A stretch of 64,000 nt of DNA from a virus. The notes beneath the pieces were generated by a model, which worked only from the letters and a program-made list of their open reading frames with translations, made no database searches and was not told where the DNA came from. The stretch lies in IMG/VR virus record IMGVR_UViG_3300042882_001139, positions 59,068-123,067 of that record; one strand, given 5' to 3'. Both the position numbers and the translations under genes were made by a program. Below, in pieces: positions 19,901 through 27,467 of the stretch (its first letter is position 1; every line of letters begins with the position of its first letter).

Positions 19901-21108
19901 CTGATGGCGGCGGCTGCGGCAGTGGCGGCGGCAATTCGTTAACGTATAAGCCAAAGTTAAAAATTAAACCAAAGGCATTACGTGGCGGGAAAGTCACAAT
20001 AACTCCAGAGGGTATCGGTACTGGTGAAATAAAATTTGTCGAAGAAAGCGGCATGACTTTCATTGACTTAGATTTAAATTTTCAAACTACGACTTGCCCG
20101 GAACCTGACAGCGACACCGGTGGCGGTAGCGGTGGTGGTAGCGGTGGTGGTTCTAGTGGCGGCGATTGTCCGGAGCCGATTACGGGACCGACGGGGCCGA
20201 AGGGAGAAAAAGGTGAGCAGGGCGACAAAGGTATTACCGGCGTTACAGGTCCGACTGGTATTACCGGTGTAACCGGCGTAACAGGTTTTCAGGGGCCACC
20301 CGGGCAGCCGGGTAATAACGGCTTAGACGGTATGACGGGCATGACCGGCCCGAGCGGCATGACAGGTGTAACGGGCGCTACAGGTCTTAGCGGCCCCAGC
20401 GGCCCTATTGGTCTGGGCGGCCCACGCGGTTTCGACGGCTCTCCGGGCCTTATGGGGATGACGGGGGTTACAGGCCCAACCGGCGCCGAAGGCCCGTCAG
20501 GAGTCACGGGTGTTACAGGTATTACAGGCGTCACAGGTCCAACTGGACCTACGGGGCCAGACGGCCCAAGCGGCGCCACCGGCGGCACAGGCCCAAGCGG
20601 CGGGCGTGGCCCGAGCGGCGCCAGCGGCGGTACAGGCCCAAGCGGCTCCAAAGGCGATAGGGGTACAAAGGGCGACAGGGGCGAAAAGGGTGTTACTGGC
20701 AGCACCGGCCCAACTGGTCGTACAGGGGCTACAGGCCCATCTGGCCCGCCAGGGTCTACAGGCCCGTCTGGCTCGCCCGGGGCTACCGGACCGTCAGGAT
20801 TAGGCCTGCAGGGTGTGCCTGGGCTGACGGGCGTTACAGGAGCCACAGGGCCTGCAGGATTAGGCGTAACGGGCGTAACAGGGCTGACGGGTCCAAAGGG
20901 CGACAAAGGCACAACAGGCGTCACAGGCTTAACTGGCGTGACTGGGCCGACAGGTTTATGCGGGCCTCCCGGTGCCCCAGGCGAGCAGGGTATTACCGGG
21001 TCTACAGGTCCCACCGGCGGAGCAATGTTAACAGCGGATTTCTTGGCGCAGTTAATTGTCGCAATTAATACGAATGCGGCATTACGGACTGCTATCCGCA
21101 ACGTTTGA
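16996..21108 (+). CDS. Giant fibre: Cys-rich repeats plus collagen-like stalk
   Basis: A 1370-residue protein. Residues about 45-900 hold 10-11 imperfect repeats of about 60 residues. Each has the form CP-x-F-x-V ... NKF-x-I-x-PRHTEP-x-C-DPGQC-x-FDVEL-x-I-x-IPIPR. Repeat 5 contains an insertion of roughly 130 residues. A Gly/Ser linker (about 1038-1055) leads to a collagen-like Gly-X-Y stalk (about 1060-1345) dominated by [10 protein letters not shown] triplets, with two Lys/Glu-rich [10 protein letters not shown] patches. The last 25 residues are a helix that may help trimerise. It is probably a long flexible adsorption fibre. Phage collagen-like fibres are known; this Cys-repeat partner I do not recognise. 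Confidence 0.75.
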   Translation: MADNTSDNLFVESDPDCQVAPVPKVNFDFIQDCRIAPTPPPIFECVLPIVPRTPDFQCPEFTAESTIRVATAAAGCDNTPRALLTITRPSKETNPCEYEINLDINVPVPNIPCPQINIAPTSQSVYFVDNSNCPAKTSTLTINRRHTPPTCSDPGQCTFDIVLDINIPIPRLKCPEFSLNRFRVNTYFEDENSDACKINNVFFITPRHEEPQNCNDPGRCIFDVELAINIPVPRIKCPIISVTEFNVDTYFYDPNDPDDICGSGANNNKFRIIPRHIEPQNCNDPGQCIFDVELVIEVPIPRIPCPEFNLLDFGVSTYFVGDDSVTGCTIKENKFSIARRNSGSAATATPVKAKDSVYLLNNVTNKITADGVVLNQDEVFIWTPKNTNPGGAGTVVSDNHRAGVYVVDYTKATGGDPFNVITRVEYLNSSADFLTNNYRQFLVADGLTNKSKLFELNVVENFTLGTDAATFSPATASSCKDPNACIFDVEVYINVPIPRIPCPEITVTEFTVNPHIDRPECPVRENKFRIYPVRQSPATCDDPGRCDFEVELVIDIPIPLPPCPQFNVLPAKVNSYFNKPGCKKENTKFSITPRHTEPTCDGPGQCTFDVELIIDIPIPVPRCPQLNVKKFSVDSGYVNYGGCITKQNKFAITPNHTEPTCNDPGQCIFDIELEIYIPLIGPVCPAFVVSSNFAAGAYAGSTCAAANQSAVMSLPNARSFGNGNASAFYIVSRNIPATCKTPPICVFEFGLGVSIALPKPPCPTLNVISSRLNASYENNTNLDFRIVKRPIVKDCEVDECNFDFYLSIDIRIPKPPCPTISPGPVIIRKIDPDQNPTGQLTVTSATNPGYYCNYNIGLQLNLPFCKTTIEYDFTGQKTGVGPENQRVVICYHKKGSASPGGQHKAAIAVVRDQYDKCKYWIAPYIRLNIELPVFEPQETEYVGYQIGGGTGLVGGVYNPVEYIKLEATTDGGGCGSGGGNSLTYKPKLKIKPKALRGGKVTITPEGIGTGEIKFVEESGMTFIDLDLNFQTTTCPEPDSDTGGGSGGGSGGGSSGGDCPEPITGPTGPKGEKGEQGDKGITGVTGPTGITGVTGVTGFQGPPGQPGNNGLDGMTGMTGPSGMTGVTGATGLSGPSGPIGLGGPRGFDGSPGLMGMTGVTGPTGAEGPSGVTGVTGITGVTGPTGPTGPDGPSGATGGTGPSGGRGPSGASGGTGPSGSKGDRGTKGDRGEKGVTGSTGPTGRTGATGPSGPPGSTGPSGSPGATGPSGLGLQGVPGLTGVTGATGPAGLGVTGVTGLTGPKGDKGTTGVTGLTGVTGPTGLCGPPGAPGEQGITGSTGPTGGAMLTADFLAQLIVAINTNAALRTAIRNV

Positions 21109-21170
21109 TGCGGCTGCGTTGACAGGCAGGCAAATTGCCGACAAAATTTGATCCCCACTAGGTGCCAAAA

Positions 21171-21545
21171 ATGTCACACATAACCACAAGCATTTCTATC
21201 TCCCGCGACAACATTTTACGGTATTTACTGGATGACTCGTTCTACGAAAAAAATCCAGGCTTCCAGCCATTGTTGCCAGATGTGGCAACTTGTCGCGAGC
21301 AATACGCGCAGTCAAAACAAAAAAGTAGTTGTGGCTGTGGCGGAAACATTCAACACATGCTGCCGTGCATTGAACAGTTTATAATGCTTTTAGAGCAGGC
21401 AAAAACCACAGACGTCGGCGTGGTGCAAACATTTGTAGAATATGTTAACGGTCGGCCGGTGCTGCCCGGTCAACAAACATGCGTCAGCATCTATTTTGCC
21501 AAAGCCGGCGAAACTAATCCGCAAAAATACGAGTTCATAGCCTAA
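21171..21545 (+). CDS. Small Cys-containing protein after the fibre, unknown
   Basis: A 124-residue protein. The ATG at 21171 is preferred over a GTG three codons earlier because AGGTG lies 7 bases upstream. A CGCGG motif near residue 55 and further Cys residues give a possible metal site. The C-terminal half is mixed alpha/beta. It may be a fibre assembly factor or a minor virion protein; the only support is its position. Confidence 0.55.
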   Translation: MSHITTSISISRDNILRYLLDDSFYEKNPGFQPLLPDVATCREQYAQSKQKSSCGCGGNIQHMLPCIEQFIMLLEQAKTTDVGVVQTFVEYVNGRPVLPGQQTCVSIYFAKAGETNPQKYEFIA

Positions 21546-21547
21546 CG

Positions 21548-21967
21548 ATGCCTACAGCACGCAGAATTAAATTAACGTGGCAGGTGAGCCGATATTACGC
21601 CAGTTCTACGGACGGCAACGGTATTCGCGTACGCATTACTGCCAGCAATGCGAACCTTATGCCAACAAAGATATTCGCTTACATGCTGATGCCAGTTCGG
21701 CCGGGCGACGATTTTCGCGTCGGGGCGTTCGATCATGTGTGCTCGGCTGTGGATCTGGAAGAGTACCCCGAGGATGACCCGATCCCCAACGTGCGGCCAG
21801 CCTGGTTTCGGCTGCCGTACGTAGATGTGTTGTTGCGGTCTAGGGAAGAAGTAGACGCCTTTATTCGCGACGTCACGGCCGACGTAAACGCGTTGAAGGA
21901 TACACTGGACGTCTCGGATAATTTGTTACCGGGCGGAATGACGTGGATCGGAAACCCGCCACCGTAG
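21548..21967 (+). CDS. Small protein of the fibre operon, unknown
   Basis: A 139-residue soluble protein with an N-terminal beta region (KLTWQVSRYYASS, then RVRITASNAN). A central acidic turn (EEYPEDDP) is followed by a helical C-terminus. It starts 2 bases after the previous stop. The opening strands resemble a small beta-sandwich, and a structural role is possible. Confidence 0.55.
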   Translation: MPTARRIKLTWQVSRYYASSTDGNGIRVRITASNANLMPTKIFAYMLMPVRPGDDFRVGAFDHVCSAVDLEEYPEDDPIPNVRPAWFRLPYVDVLLRSREEVDAFIRDVTADVNALKDTLDVSDNLLPGGMTWIGNPPP

Positions 21968-21977
21968 GATTCAACAC

Positions 21978-22280
21978 ATGCGCCCGCTCGTTGTACTCGA
22001 CGACAGTCTGATTATGTCATTAGTTAATGACGTAGAGTTTTCTACGCAGATTCCGTGCTTATACAACAAGAGAGAAGTGTTCAGGCCCGGAGCCGGCGGG
22101 TGCAGTTCGTGTGCTCGTAAAAGACAAGAAAAATACCGCCGAGAAATGGCAACGATAAAAACGTGCCTTTCAGGTTTAAGCCCGGATAAGAAAGCACTTA
22201 TCCGGCAAAAGTTAGACGCACAGCAAGTGCGCATTCTTTACGTCAACGGTGCCGGGCAAACCGTGCAGTTGACCTTCTAG
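21978..22280 (+). CDS. Small protein with a CxxC motif, unknown
   Basis: A 100-residue protein. A GGCSSCARKRQEK segment (residues about 40-52) could form half of a zinc site. A Lys/Arg-rich helix follows, and then a beta hairpin (RILYVNGAGQTVQL). It closes the co-directional late operon. The next 96 bases are non-coding and structured. No family is recognised. Confidence 0.55.
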   Translation: MRPLVVLDDSLIMSLVNDVEFSTQIPCLYNKREVFRPGAGGCSSCARKRQEKYRREMATIKTCLSGLSPDKKALIRQKLDAQQVRILYVNGAGQTVQLTF

Positions 22281-22376
22281 TACGCCGCTAAATTTCTCCC
22301 AGAATCGCGGCATATTAATTGTTCCCGTTGTTCGGTATCAACGGGCATTGTTCGGTTCTCATCTCACTGGGAGAGT
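22281..22376 (+). promoter_or_regulatory. Structured leader that pairs with the ribosome site
   Basis: This 96-base gap folds on paper. CTCCCAG (22296-22302) is the exact complement of CTGGGAG (22367-22373), which contains the GGGAG ribosome site of the next gene. Between them CCCGTTG (22324-22330) pairs with CAACGGG (22339-22345). The outer pairing would hide the ribosome site, so this may be a translational switch. The inner hairpin may instead end transcription of the late operon, although it has no strong T-run. Confidence 0.45.
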
Positions 22377-22784
22377 GTGATGTCTCATCTCGTTTTGGAT
22401 AACAGGGAAGTTGAACAGACCTGGGCGGCGATTCAAGGACGAATCGGCCGACATCCGACCTTTCAGGTGGTGGCGGAAGATGCCATCCATACCATCGAAA
22501 GCGTCATTATGCTCAATCACGACGAAGCGTTCGATCGCTGGTCGACGAACTCTCTCGCCGATAAGAAGTGCCGCGTGCACTTCTGGAAAGAGCAAGTTCT
22601 CGAATCGGTCGAGAACAACAAACGCGGTCTCTTCGCCGTGTACTTTCACGAGTACGTGGCAGCCTCTATCCGAGGCGAGATGGCGATGTCCGATGACGAC
22701 GACAGCCCCACGATTCCGTTGTACGGCGGCCACGCGCGAGCAGCCTACGACGCCTACGTGGCGTCAGTTGCGTCTTTGACGTAG
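22377..22784 (+). CDS. Isolated gene between structured elements, unknown
   Basis: A 135-residue acidic protein with GGGAG five bases before the start region. It is predicted mostly helical, with HxD and Trp residues but no recognised motif. Third codon positions favour G/C (AAG, GAG, CTC, ATC), unlike the A/T-ending structural genes to the left. With a folding leader before it and a long hairpin after it, it looks like a separately expressed 'moron' gene. Confidence 0.6.
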   Translation: MMSHLVLDNREVEQTWAAIQGRIGRHPTFQVVAEDAIHTIESVIMLNHDEAFDRWSTNSLADKKCRVHFWKEQVLESVENNKRGLFAVYFHEYVAASIRGEMAMSDDDDSPTIPLYGGHARAAYDAYVASVASLT

Positions 22785-22796
22785 AACAATCCCTGT

Positions 22797-22862
22797 CTAG
22801 TGGCGATGACGCCCGGACACTCCACCCCAAAAAGGTGCAGTGCTCTGGTCGTCCGCCACTAG
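22797..22862 (+). ncRNA. Long imperfect hairpin, RNA element or terminator
   Basis: CTAGTGGCG (22797-22805) is the exact complement of CGCCACTAG (22854-22862). Inside it GACG pairs with CGTC, CACT with AGTG and CACC with GGTG, leaving a CCAAAAA-type loop. The result is a four-helix hairpin of 66 bases in the gap between two genes. No T-run follows directly, so it may be a stable small RNA, an mRNA-end protector or a protein-binding site rather than a simple terminator. Confidence 0.5.
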
Positions 22863-22911
22863 GTAGGGTATGTGTGTTTAACTATCGGGCCTTTTCCTTA
22901 GATATCAGCAA

Positions 22912-23394
22912 ATGAAAAAGCATACGCTCAAAAAGAAAGACGCAGAAAAAAAGCCGGCAGCCGCATACGTTATGCCGCCACCCAACGATGATGCAGAGGC
23001 GTTCGGCTGGTCACTGGGTAAACTGCGGCACAAAGACCCGAACGCAGATCCAAAAGATACCGACCCGTGGCCAGGGCCGTATGTGTTTACCGTCCCGACA
23101 AGTTTAGAGACGCGAAATATCTACGGGCACAATATAGACTTCATATGCACTGGTTACGTGCAGATGCTGCTCGACGCAGAGCCGGCAATTCGAGCAGGCG
23201 CGGAAAAAGTAAAGAGTGCTGGTTACTCGACCGAAGCTATTAAAAAGTTCAACAAGACCGTTATGGCCGTATTCGAGCAGCGGGTTATGACTGATATTTT
23301 AGAGCGGTTCCGTGCCGTAAGCGGAATGGTAGCGGAATTTTATGCTGCCCGGCTAGCTCACATTGAAAAGTTTGGAGCAGAAGAAAATGAGTGA
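22912..23394 (+). CDS. Hypothetical protein with basic N-terminus
   Basis: A 160-residue protein. The first 18 residues are almost all Lys, Asp and Glu (KKHTLKKKDAEKKPA). A Pro-rich stretch follows, and the second half is a helical domain (residues about 80-155). It has no membrane segment. It is the first gene of a three-gene overlapping run with a zinc-finger protein and an HTH protein, so nucleic-acid binding is a reasonable but unproven guess. Confidence 0.55.
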   Translation: MKKHTLKKKDAEKKPAAAYVMPPPNDDAEAFGWSLGKLRHKDPNADPKDTDPWPGPYVFTVPTSLETRNIYGHNIDFICTGYVQMLLDAEPAIRAGAEKVKSAGYSTEAIKKFNKTVMAVFEQRVMTDILERFRAVSGMVAEFYAARLAHIEKFGAEENE

Positions 23395-23581
23395 CAGCAA
23401 ACGACAGTGGGCCAGGTGCGACGAATGCGGCGGCGAGGTGTGGTTCGATGCATGGGTTGATCTCGGCGGTGCTGTTGCCGGCGGCCCGTACGACAACACC
23501 TTCTGTGAGGAATGCGGCGGAGAGGCACGCTACACAGTGGTTGATAGCGATCCGCTTGAGGAGGAAGACGATGAAGCGTAA
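23387..23581 (+). CDS. Small double-CxxC zinc-finger protein
   Basis: A 64-residue protein with CDECGG (residues about 11-16) and CEECGG (about 45-50). Together these give a four-Cys zinc ribbon, followed by an acidic tail. Its start overlaps the previous stop by 8 bases and its own 3' end overlaps the HTH gene. The sequence shows the ribbon; a role in protein or nucleic-acid contact is inferred. Confidence 0.65.
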   Translation: MSDSKRQWARCDECGGEVWFDAWVDLGGAVAGGPYDNTFCEECGGEARYTVVDSDPLEEEDDEA

Positions 23582-23912
23582 TCCGACTACAGACGGCGAT
23601 ACGTATGCCGTAGGCGTCGAAATCACTGCGACTGATTGGCTTGCCACGTTGCAGTTAAACACAAAGATGTCAAACAGCATCGTGGCTAGAAAGATGCGCC
23701 TTACAACCAAGCACATCGAAGATATCATGGGCGGTAGTCCCACGCTCTTCGACATCGCCAAGATGTTTCACGCTCTTGGCTACAAGATGCATATCTACAC
23801 AGAGAACATCGAGACGGGCAAAAAAGAAATGCAGCCGCCCGCACTTCTGCCGCACGCCCTCAAGCATCCCCACATTCGGGCGCAACTTGAAAAACAGCGG
23901 GCACAAAAGTGA
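23571..23912 (+). CDS. XRE/Cro-like helix-turn-helix protein
   Basis: A 113-residue protein with GAGGAGGAAG just before the ATG. Residues about 28-75 form a Cro/C1-type HTH: MSNSIVARKMRLTTKHIEDIM, then a Gly and a recognition-like helix with FDIAKMFHALG. The length and the short basic C-terminus fit single-domain phage repressors or antitoxin-like regulators. It ends 5 bases before the stop of a - strand gene. Confidence 0.65.
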   Translation: MKRNPTTDGDTYAVGVEITATDWLATLQLNTKMSNSIVARKMRLTTKHIEDIMGGSPTLFDIAKMFHALGYKMHIYTENIETGKKEMQPPALLPHALKHPHIRAQLEKQRAQK

Positions 23913-23917
23913 GGCGG

Positions 23918-24193
23918 TCAGATCGACGCGAGCACCACAAAGTCCCGGCGATAACCACTGATCGGACCACGCTTGCCCATTAACAGGTCATCGTCGGTCT
24001 TGCCGGCGGCGTCTACCGGGTACGGGCCACTTGCGCTAGAAACGCCGGGACGATTTAATCCAAGCTCAGCCGCTTTCTGCAGTACGATGTGTGACGTGTC
24101 GCCGGCCATCAGTTCCTTGATGCTGGCGCCCGACACAACAAATTCTGCTCGCCCGTTCGTGACGACCGAAATATCCTCGAGAATTGAGACCAT
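23918..24193 (-). CDS. Inverted single gene, 91-residue unknown protein
   Basis: A - strand gene with an excellent GGAGG ribosome site 8 bases before its ATG. That site lies inside the first codons of the opposing + strand gene. The protein is soluble and ends in a Gly/Arg-rich region (MGKRGPISGYRRDFVV). I do not recognise it. Its ATG and the + strand ATG share two bases (CATG). Its stop is 5 bases from the + strand HTH gene's stop. Confidence 0.6.
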   Translation of the reverse strand: MVSILEDISVVTNGRAEFVVSGASIKELMAGDTSHIVLQKAAELGLNRPGVSSASGPYPVDAAGKTDDDLLMGKRGPISGYRRDFVVLASI

Positions 24194-24719
24194 GGAAGAA
24201 ACCTCCAAAGAAAGAAACAAGTTAACTCTGGGTATGGTAACAGCTGGTTTGAATTTCAGCAAGTTACAGGTGAGGACTATTTTCACGACAATACTACAAA
24301 AGTCAATGCCTGCCGATACCAGCGAAATAGCCCAAGAAGACTTGTTTTGCCTGCTCGTGGCTGACGCCTTAGAACGGATATCCGCTCTGCAGCCGGAACA
24401 GCGCACGCTGCTTTTAACAGAATTGCGTACGGTGTTTAATGCTGACCCGGCTACGGATTTAATACACCTGCTGTTTGCCGACAACCGGTACAGCACGTGG
24501 ACCGGCTATACGGGCTTTCTTGACCTGCAGAGCGGCGAAAACGTTACCTGTATGCCCGCCGTGCCCGTCATCTCAATCGGGTACAATTTAAGCGAGCTGT
24601 ATAGGCAGGGTGTTCTAATGCTCGAAAACAGGAACGGATTCCATGGTCAAAAATATAATGCAGGAAGCGTGGACAAGTCAGGAGACGTTTGCAGCCGTTC
24701 TGCTAACGCTGTTTCTTGA
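24192..24719 (+). CDS. Helical unknown protein, divergent start
   Basis: A 175-residue protein whose ATG overlaps the ATG of the - strand neighbour. The upstream ribosome site is weak, so the start is less certain than the frame. The middle is helical (LLVADALERISALQPEQRTLLLTEL) and the C-terminal part is beta/Gly-rich. It overlaps the next gene by 77 bases. No family is recognised. Confidence 0.5.
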   Translation: MEETSKERNKLTLGMVTAGLNFSKLQVRTIFTTILQKSMPADTSEIAQEDLFCLLVADALERISALQPEQRTLLLTELRTVFNADPATDLIHLLFADNRYSTWTGYTGFLDLQSGENVTCMPAVPVISIGYNLSELYRQGVLMLENRNGFHGQKYNAGSVDKSGDVCSRSANAVS

Positions 24720-25323
24720 CGCCTTCGGGACCGAGGCACTCACCTGGGACCCCGCGACCATCGCGCTTGAGGTCGAAGAGGAGTTTAACGTCGACTTGCC
24801 GCAAGAAACTTTCGACAAGTTAATTGCCGCAATTCAGATCCTGACTACCGACAGGTTCTACAAAAACCTGCCCGACTTCATCATGTTCTGCAACGTCCTG
24901 AGCGGCGACGAGTACCGCCCGGACGTGTTCAATCCGGCGGATGCCGAAGAGGTGGCGTGGGGGATTACGGAAAGTGTCCTCATCAGCCCGCCTGACGACG
25001 ACGACCCAGAGCCGTTCACGGACGAGATACGGGCCTACATCGGTGCCGTGCTGGATAGCGAGGGCATCATCAATCCGCCTGATGTCTTGCGGATTGCCCT
25101 CAGAGCCGCCCGAGTCTCGCCGACAATTGGCGACTTCTCGGACGACCCTACAATGTTCAATGCCGTCTACGATTTGGAGACGGGCAAGACAGAAGACATC
25201 AACCACACGATTGTATTGCGTACAAAACTGCTGGCCGCGCAATTAGCAGCACTGCAACTTAAAAACGGCAAGACAAAGCAAGTTGCAGAACTACTGCAAA
25301 ATAGTCTCGGCCGCTCAGCCTAA
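24643..25323 (+). CDS. Acidic helical protein, unknown function
   Basis: A 226-residue, strongly acidic and helical protein with repeated TxDP, PPDDDDPEPF and amphipathic LLAAQLAAL segments. No membrane helix or catalytic motif is evident. Codons end in G/C more often than in the preceding gene. The 77-base overlap with the upstream frame argues for coupled or recently shifted starts; an internal start cannot be excluded. Confidence 0.55.
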   Translation: MVKNIMQEAWTSQETFAAVLLTLFLDAFGTEALTWDPATIALEVEEEFNVDLPQETFDKLIAAIQILTTDRFYKNLPDFIMFCNVLSGDEYRPDVFNPADAEEVAWGITESVLISPPDDDDPEPFTDEIRAYIGAVLDSEGIINPPDVLRIALRAARVSPTIGDFSDDPTMFNAVYDLETGKTEDINHTIVLRTKLLAAQLAALQLKNGKTKQVAELLQNSLGRSA

Positions 25324-25332
25324 AGGTGCTTT

Positions 25333-25626
25333 ATGGGTTGGAACGATCGACTGTTTGAAGATCCGTATTGGCCTGAACAGAACAACGACGATCGCGACTC
25401 TTACGAAAACTGGTGCGCCTACCTTGAAAGCCAGTTAGATGAAGCAGAAGCCAATGCGGGCATCTCGTCCCAGAATATATCAAAAGACGACATTCGACGA
25501 CTGACCGACATAGTCGATGAGAGCAATGAGAAAGAAGCGAACGATAATTCACGTCAACCAACACATCATCAAGAAGAATGCGACAGCGGGACAACTGGAA
25601 CCGCCGCTGACTGTCAAGACGTATAA
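25333..25626 (+). CDS. Small acidic protein, unknown
   Basis: A 97-residue, Asp/Glu/Asn-rich protein opening with MGWNDRLFEDPYWPEQNN and preceded by AAGGTG. It has no Cys motif at its N-terminus and no membrane segment. Its last 100 bases overlap the next gene in another frame. Its short length and high charge suggest an early-type accessory protein, but its role is unknown. Confidence 0.5.
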   Translation: MGWNDRLFEDPYWPEQNNDDRDSYENWCAYLESQLDEAEANAGISSQNISKDDIRRLTDIVDESNEKEANDNSRQPTHHQEECDSGTTGTAADCQDV

Positions 25627-25873
25627 CAGCAACACTAAATGCCACGAAGTCATAATCTCTGGCCCGTGTAGGGTCGTATACCAGCCCAAAGAGCCGCTCG
25701 ACTGCGGCGCTCGTGTATGGATTGAAACACATGACGAAGTCAAGACGATCACCCACCAAAAAGAAGACCGCAAAGAAAACCGCAAAGACAGTTGTAAAAA
25801 AGAAAGCAGCAAAAGCCCCGGCTGTGCCGCCAGCCCCAACACCGGCCGACTTTTTCGCTGCTGCGGAATTTAA
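25526..25873 (+). CDS. Conserved phage-type small protein (IHVNQH family)
   Basis: A 115-residue protein. The first 75 residues (RTIIHVNQH ... LTVKTYNSNTKCHEVIISGP ... VVYQPKEPLDCGARVWIET) match, from memory, a small uncharacterised protein common in phages and bacteria. The remaining 40 residues are Lys/Ser/Cys-rich and lie entirely within the overlap with the next gene. They may be a neutral extension. No biochemical role is known to me. Confidence 0.6.
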   Translation: MRKKRTIIHVNQHIIKKNATAGQLEPPLTVKTYNSNTKCHEVIISGPCRVVYQPKEPLDCGARVWIETHDEVKTITHQKEDRKENRKDSCKKESSKSPGCAASPNTGRLFRCCGI

Positions 25874-26255
25874 TCTAAACGAAGTTAGTCGGTATTGCTG
25901 GTCGTGCTACGGCCCAAAGGCGTCATTCTTTGACGTTGATATAGCTTTAAGCCTTGGCTCTGCGCAGGCGGTCATTAGCCTTACCGACCAGCAAGTCTGC
26001 GAAATAACGGCCGTAGATAATCGTGAGTCTCGGCGGCAGCAGGCATATCGCTGGATAAATCCAAAGTACGCTCGCAAGCTGCACGCCGAAGCCGGCAGGC
26101 GCAACGTTGACGAGCGTATTGCGTGGGATAAGGTTGCATGGCATGACGTTCCGGCCGCAACTGTTTTAAAGCGGCTCAAGAAACTGCTTCGCGATACGGC
26201 GACACTTCGCCGGCCGAAGACTGTAAAAAAGAAACCCGCCGGGGCACGCTCGTAG
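25731..26255 (+). CDS. Conserved phage protein with Lys-rich N-terminal tail
   Basis: A 174-residue protein. Residues 1-33 are Lys/Ala/Thr-rich, like histone tails. After a Pro linker, residues about 50-155 form a compact domain containing the stretch QAYRWINPKYA and the stretch AEAGRRNVDERIAWDKVAW, which I recall from uncharacterised phage proteins. The tail is encoded in the overlap with the upstream frame. The start at 25731 is preferred to 25713 because the longer form adds no recognisable sequence. Confidence 0.6.
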   Translation: MTKSRRSPTKKKTAKKTAKTVVKKKAAKAPAVPPAPTPADFFAAAEFNLNEVSRYCWSCYGPKASFFDVDIALSLGSAQAVISLTDQQVCEITAVDNRESRRQQAYRWINPKYARKLHAEAGRRNVDERIAWDKVAWHDVPAATVLKRLKKLLRDTATLRRPKTVKKKPAGARS

Positions 26256-26292
26256 CCACACCCGGCGGGTCAAGGTTAGTCCCTATCGGGAC
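26235..26292. terminator. Bidirectional terminator hairpins between convergent genes
   Basis: Two perfect hairpins lie at the meeting point of a + and a - gene. The first is CCCGCCGGG (26235-26243) with CCCGGCGGG (26261-26269), spanning the + stop codon. The second is GTCCC-TATC-GGGAC (26279-26292). Neither has a long T-run, but the pair fits a transcription barrier working in both directions. Confidence 0.5.
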
Positions 26293-26297
26293 CAAGG

Positions 26298-27467
26298 TTA
26301 ACTGTTAGCCAGTTCGTACAGTTTGGCCAACGGAAGCAGTGAATCTTCAGAGGCTTGTTTCACGACGGCCGTCGCACCGCTTTCTTGCAGCAGCCGGTCT
26401 AAAGTCATGGCCATGCCGCGATCAAGTGTGGGGATAATCGCCGCGAGCTTGTCGCGGTCCATGTACACGCCACCAGCACTGACAGCGTCTACGAAGTCAT
26501 CACCCAGCCATTCCCGGACGTCCTCAACCGCCAGTTTCTCAAGATCGGATAACGAGTAAACATTACCAGTTGTGGTTTCGACGTTGTCGGCCATAAACGC
26601 CCGAGCGACCTTTTCCGTGATAGCAAAGAGCACCTCTTCAGGCCTGGACAGCCCGCCCGAATCGTACAGGCGATTAAGATGCGTATTCCTATCAAAAGTG
26701 TCGACCGCGCTCGCCAACTTAAGACGCACCTCGACCGACCGGGCCCGTTCAGGGTTTTGGTCGATAGCGTCGGCTAACTTGGACAACTCACCCGCCAAGT
26801 CATGATACTTGCGCTGAGTAAGCCTTACGCGATCTTTGAGCATGTCACTGGCAACCTTGGAAGCACAAACCCCCAGGCCAGCCGCGAGTGCCAGCGTATC
26901 GTCGGCCTCGCTAACGTCGGCGTCATACTGCGCCGCTTTGTTTAAGATTTTTGTGGCAATAACGTGCCGGTCGTTAAACGTAAACTCGTCACGGTACTTT
27001 TTAAAATGCGCCGCGGCAAATTTAACTTCAGTGGCGTTACGCAGCGGCCACTGGCGAACAGCCCCGCCCTCGCTAGCCCACACAATAGCGAAATCAGAAT
27101 CGGGCAGCGTTGTCAGATCGGAGGCGTTCGAGGCGGCTACCTTCTCTTCCAGCCCGCGTACCAACCCGGCAATACCGAAGTATTCTGCGGCGGTATTAAT
27201 ACGTTGCCGGATCTCACCCGCAACCTTTTCGTTAAACTCAGCCTGCTTGTCCGCGAAGAATAACGCAGACATCCATGTTGCGGGACCGGTGTGACACGGG
27301 TAAAGTTTATTGTGCTGGTCAGCGTATAAATGACGCGGAAGGTCTGTACCGACCAGTCGATCCTCGGATGCATTTTTAACAAAGTCGGGCGCGGCATACA
27401 GCGACGTTAAACGGTGCGTTTCGCGACCACTGACGTCGTGTGCGTGATCCAGCGGAATATTCGTCAT
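26298..27467 (-). CDS. Inverted single gene, probable phage structural protein
   Basis: A 389-residue acidic, mostly helical protein. The ATG at 27467 is chosen over an in-frame start 13 codons earlier because AGGTAGGT lies just upstream. An early element LYADQHNKLYPCHT (about residues 47-60), followed by an aromatic helix, resembles a motif I remember from uncharacterised large-phage proteins. The rest is long helices with few Cys. A scaffold, prohead or head role is possible but unproven. Its ATG overlaps the next + strand ATG by two bases. Confidence 0.55.
   Translation of the reverse strand: MTNIPLDHAHDVSGRETHRLTSLYAAPDFVKNASEDRLVGTDLPRHLYADQHNKLYPCHTGPATWMSALFFADKQAEFNEKVAGEIRQRINTAAEYFGIAGLVRGLEEKVAASNASDLTTLPDSDFAIVWASEGGAVRQWPLRNATEVKFAAAHFKKYRDEFTFNDRHVIATKILNKAAQYDADVSEADDTLALAAGLGVCASKVASDMLKDRVRLTQRKYHDLAGELSKLADAIDQNPERARSVEVRLKLASAVDTFDRNTHLNRLYDSGGLSRPEEVLFAITEKVARAFMADNVETTTGNVYSLSDLEKLAVEDVREWLGDDFVDAVSAGGVYMDRDKLAAIIPTLDRGMAMTLDRLLQESGATAVVKQASEDSLLPLAKLYELANS

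Noticed and set aside
20289-21158. 289-codon - strand ORF rich in Pro, Gly and Val opposite the collagen-like stalk
   Set aside because: It is the antisense reading of Gly-X-Y codons, which lack stops on both strands. It has no start signal and the + strand gene is certain.
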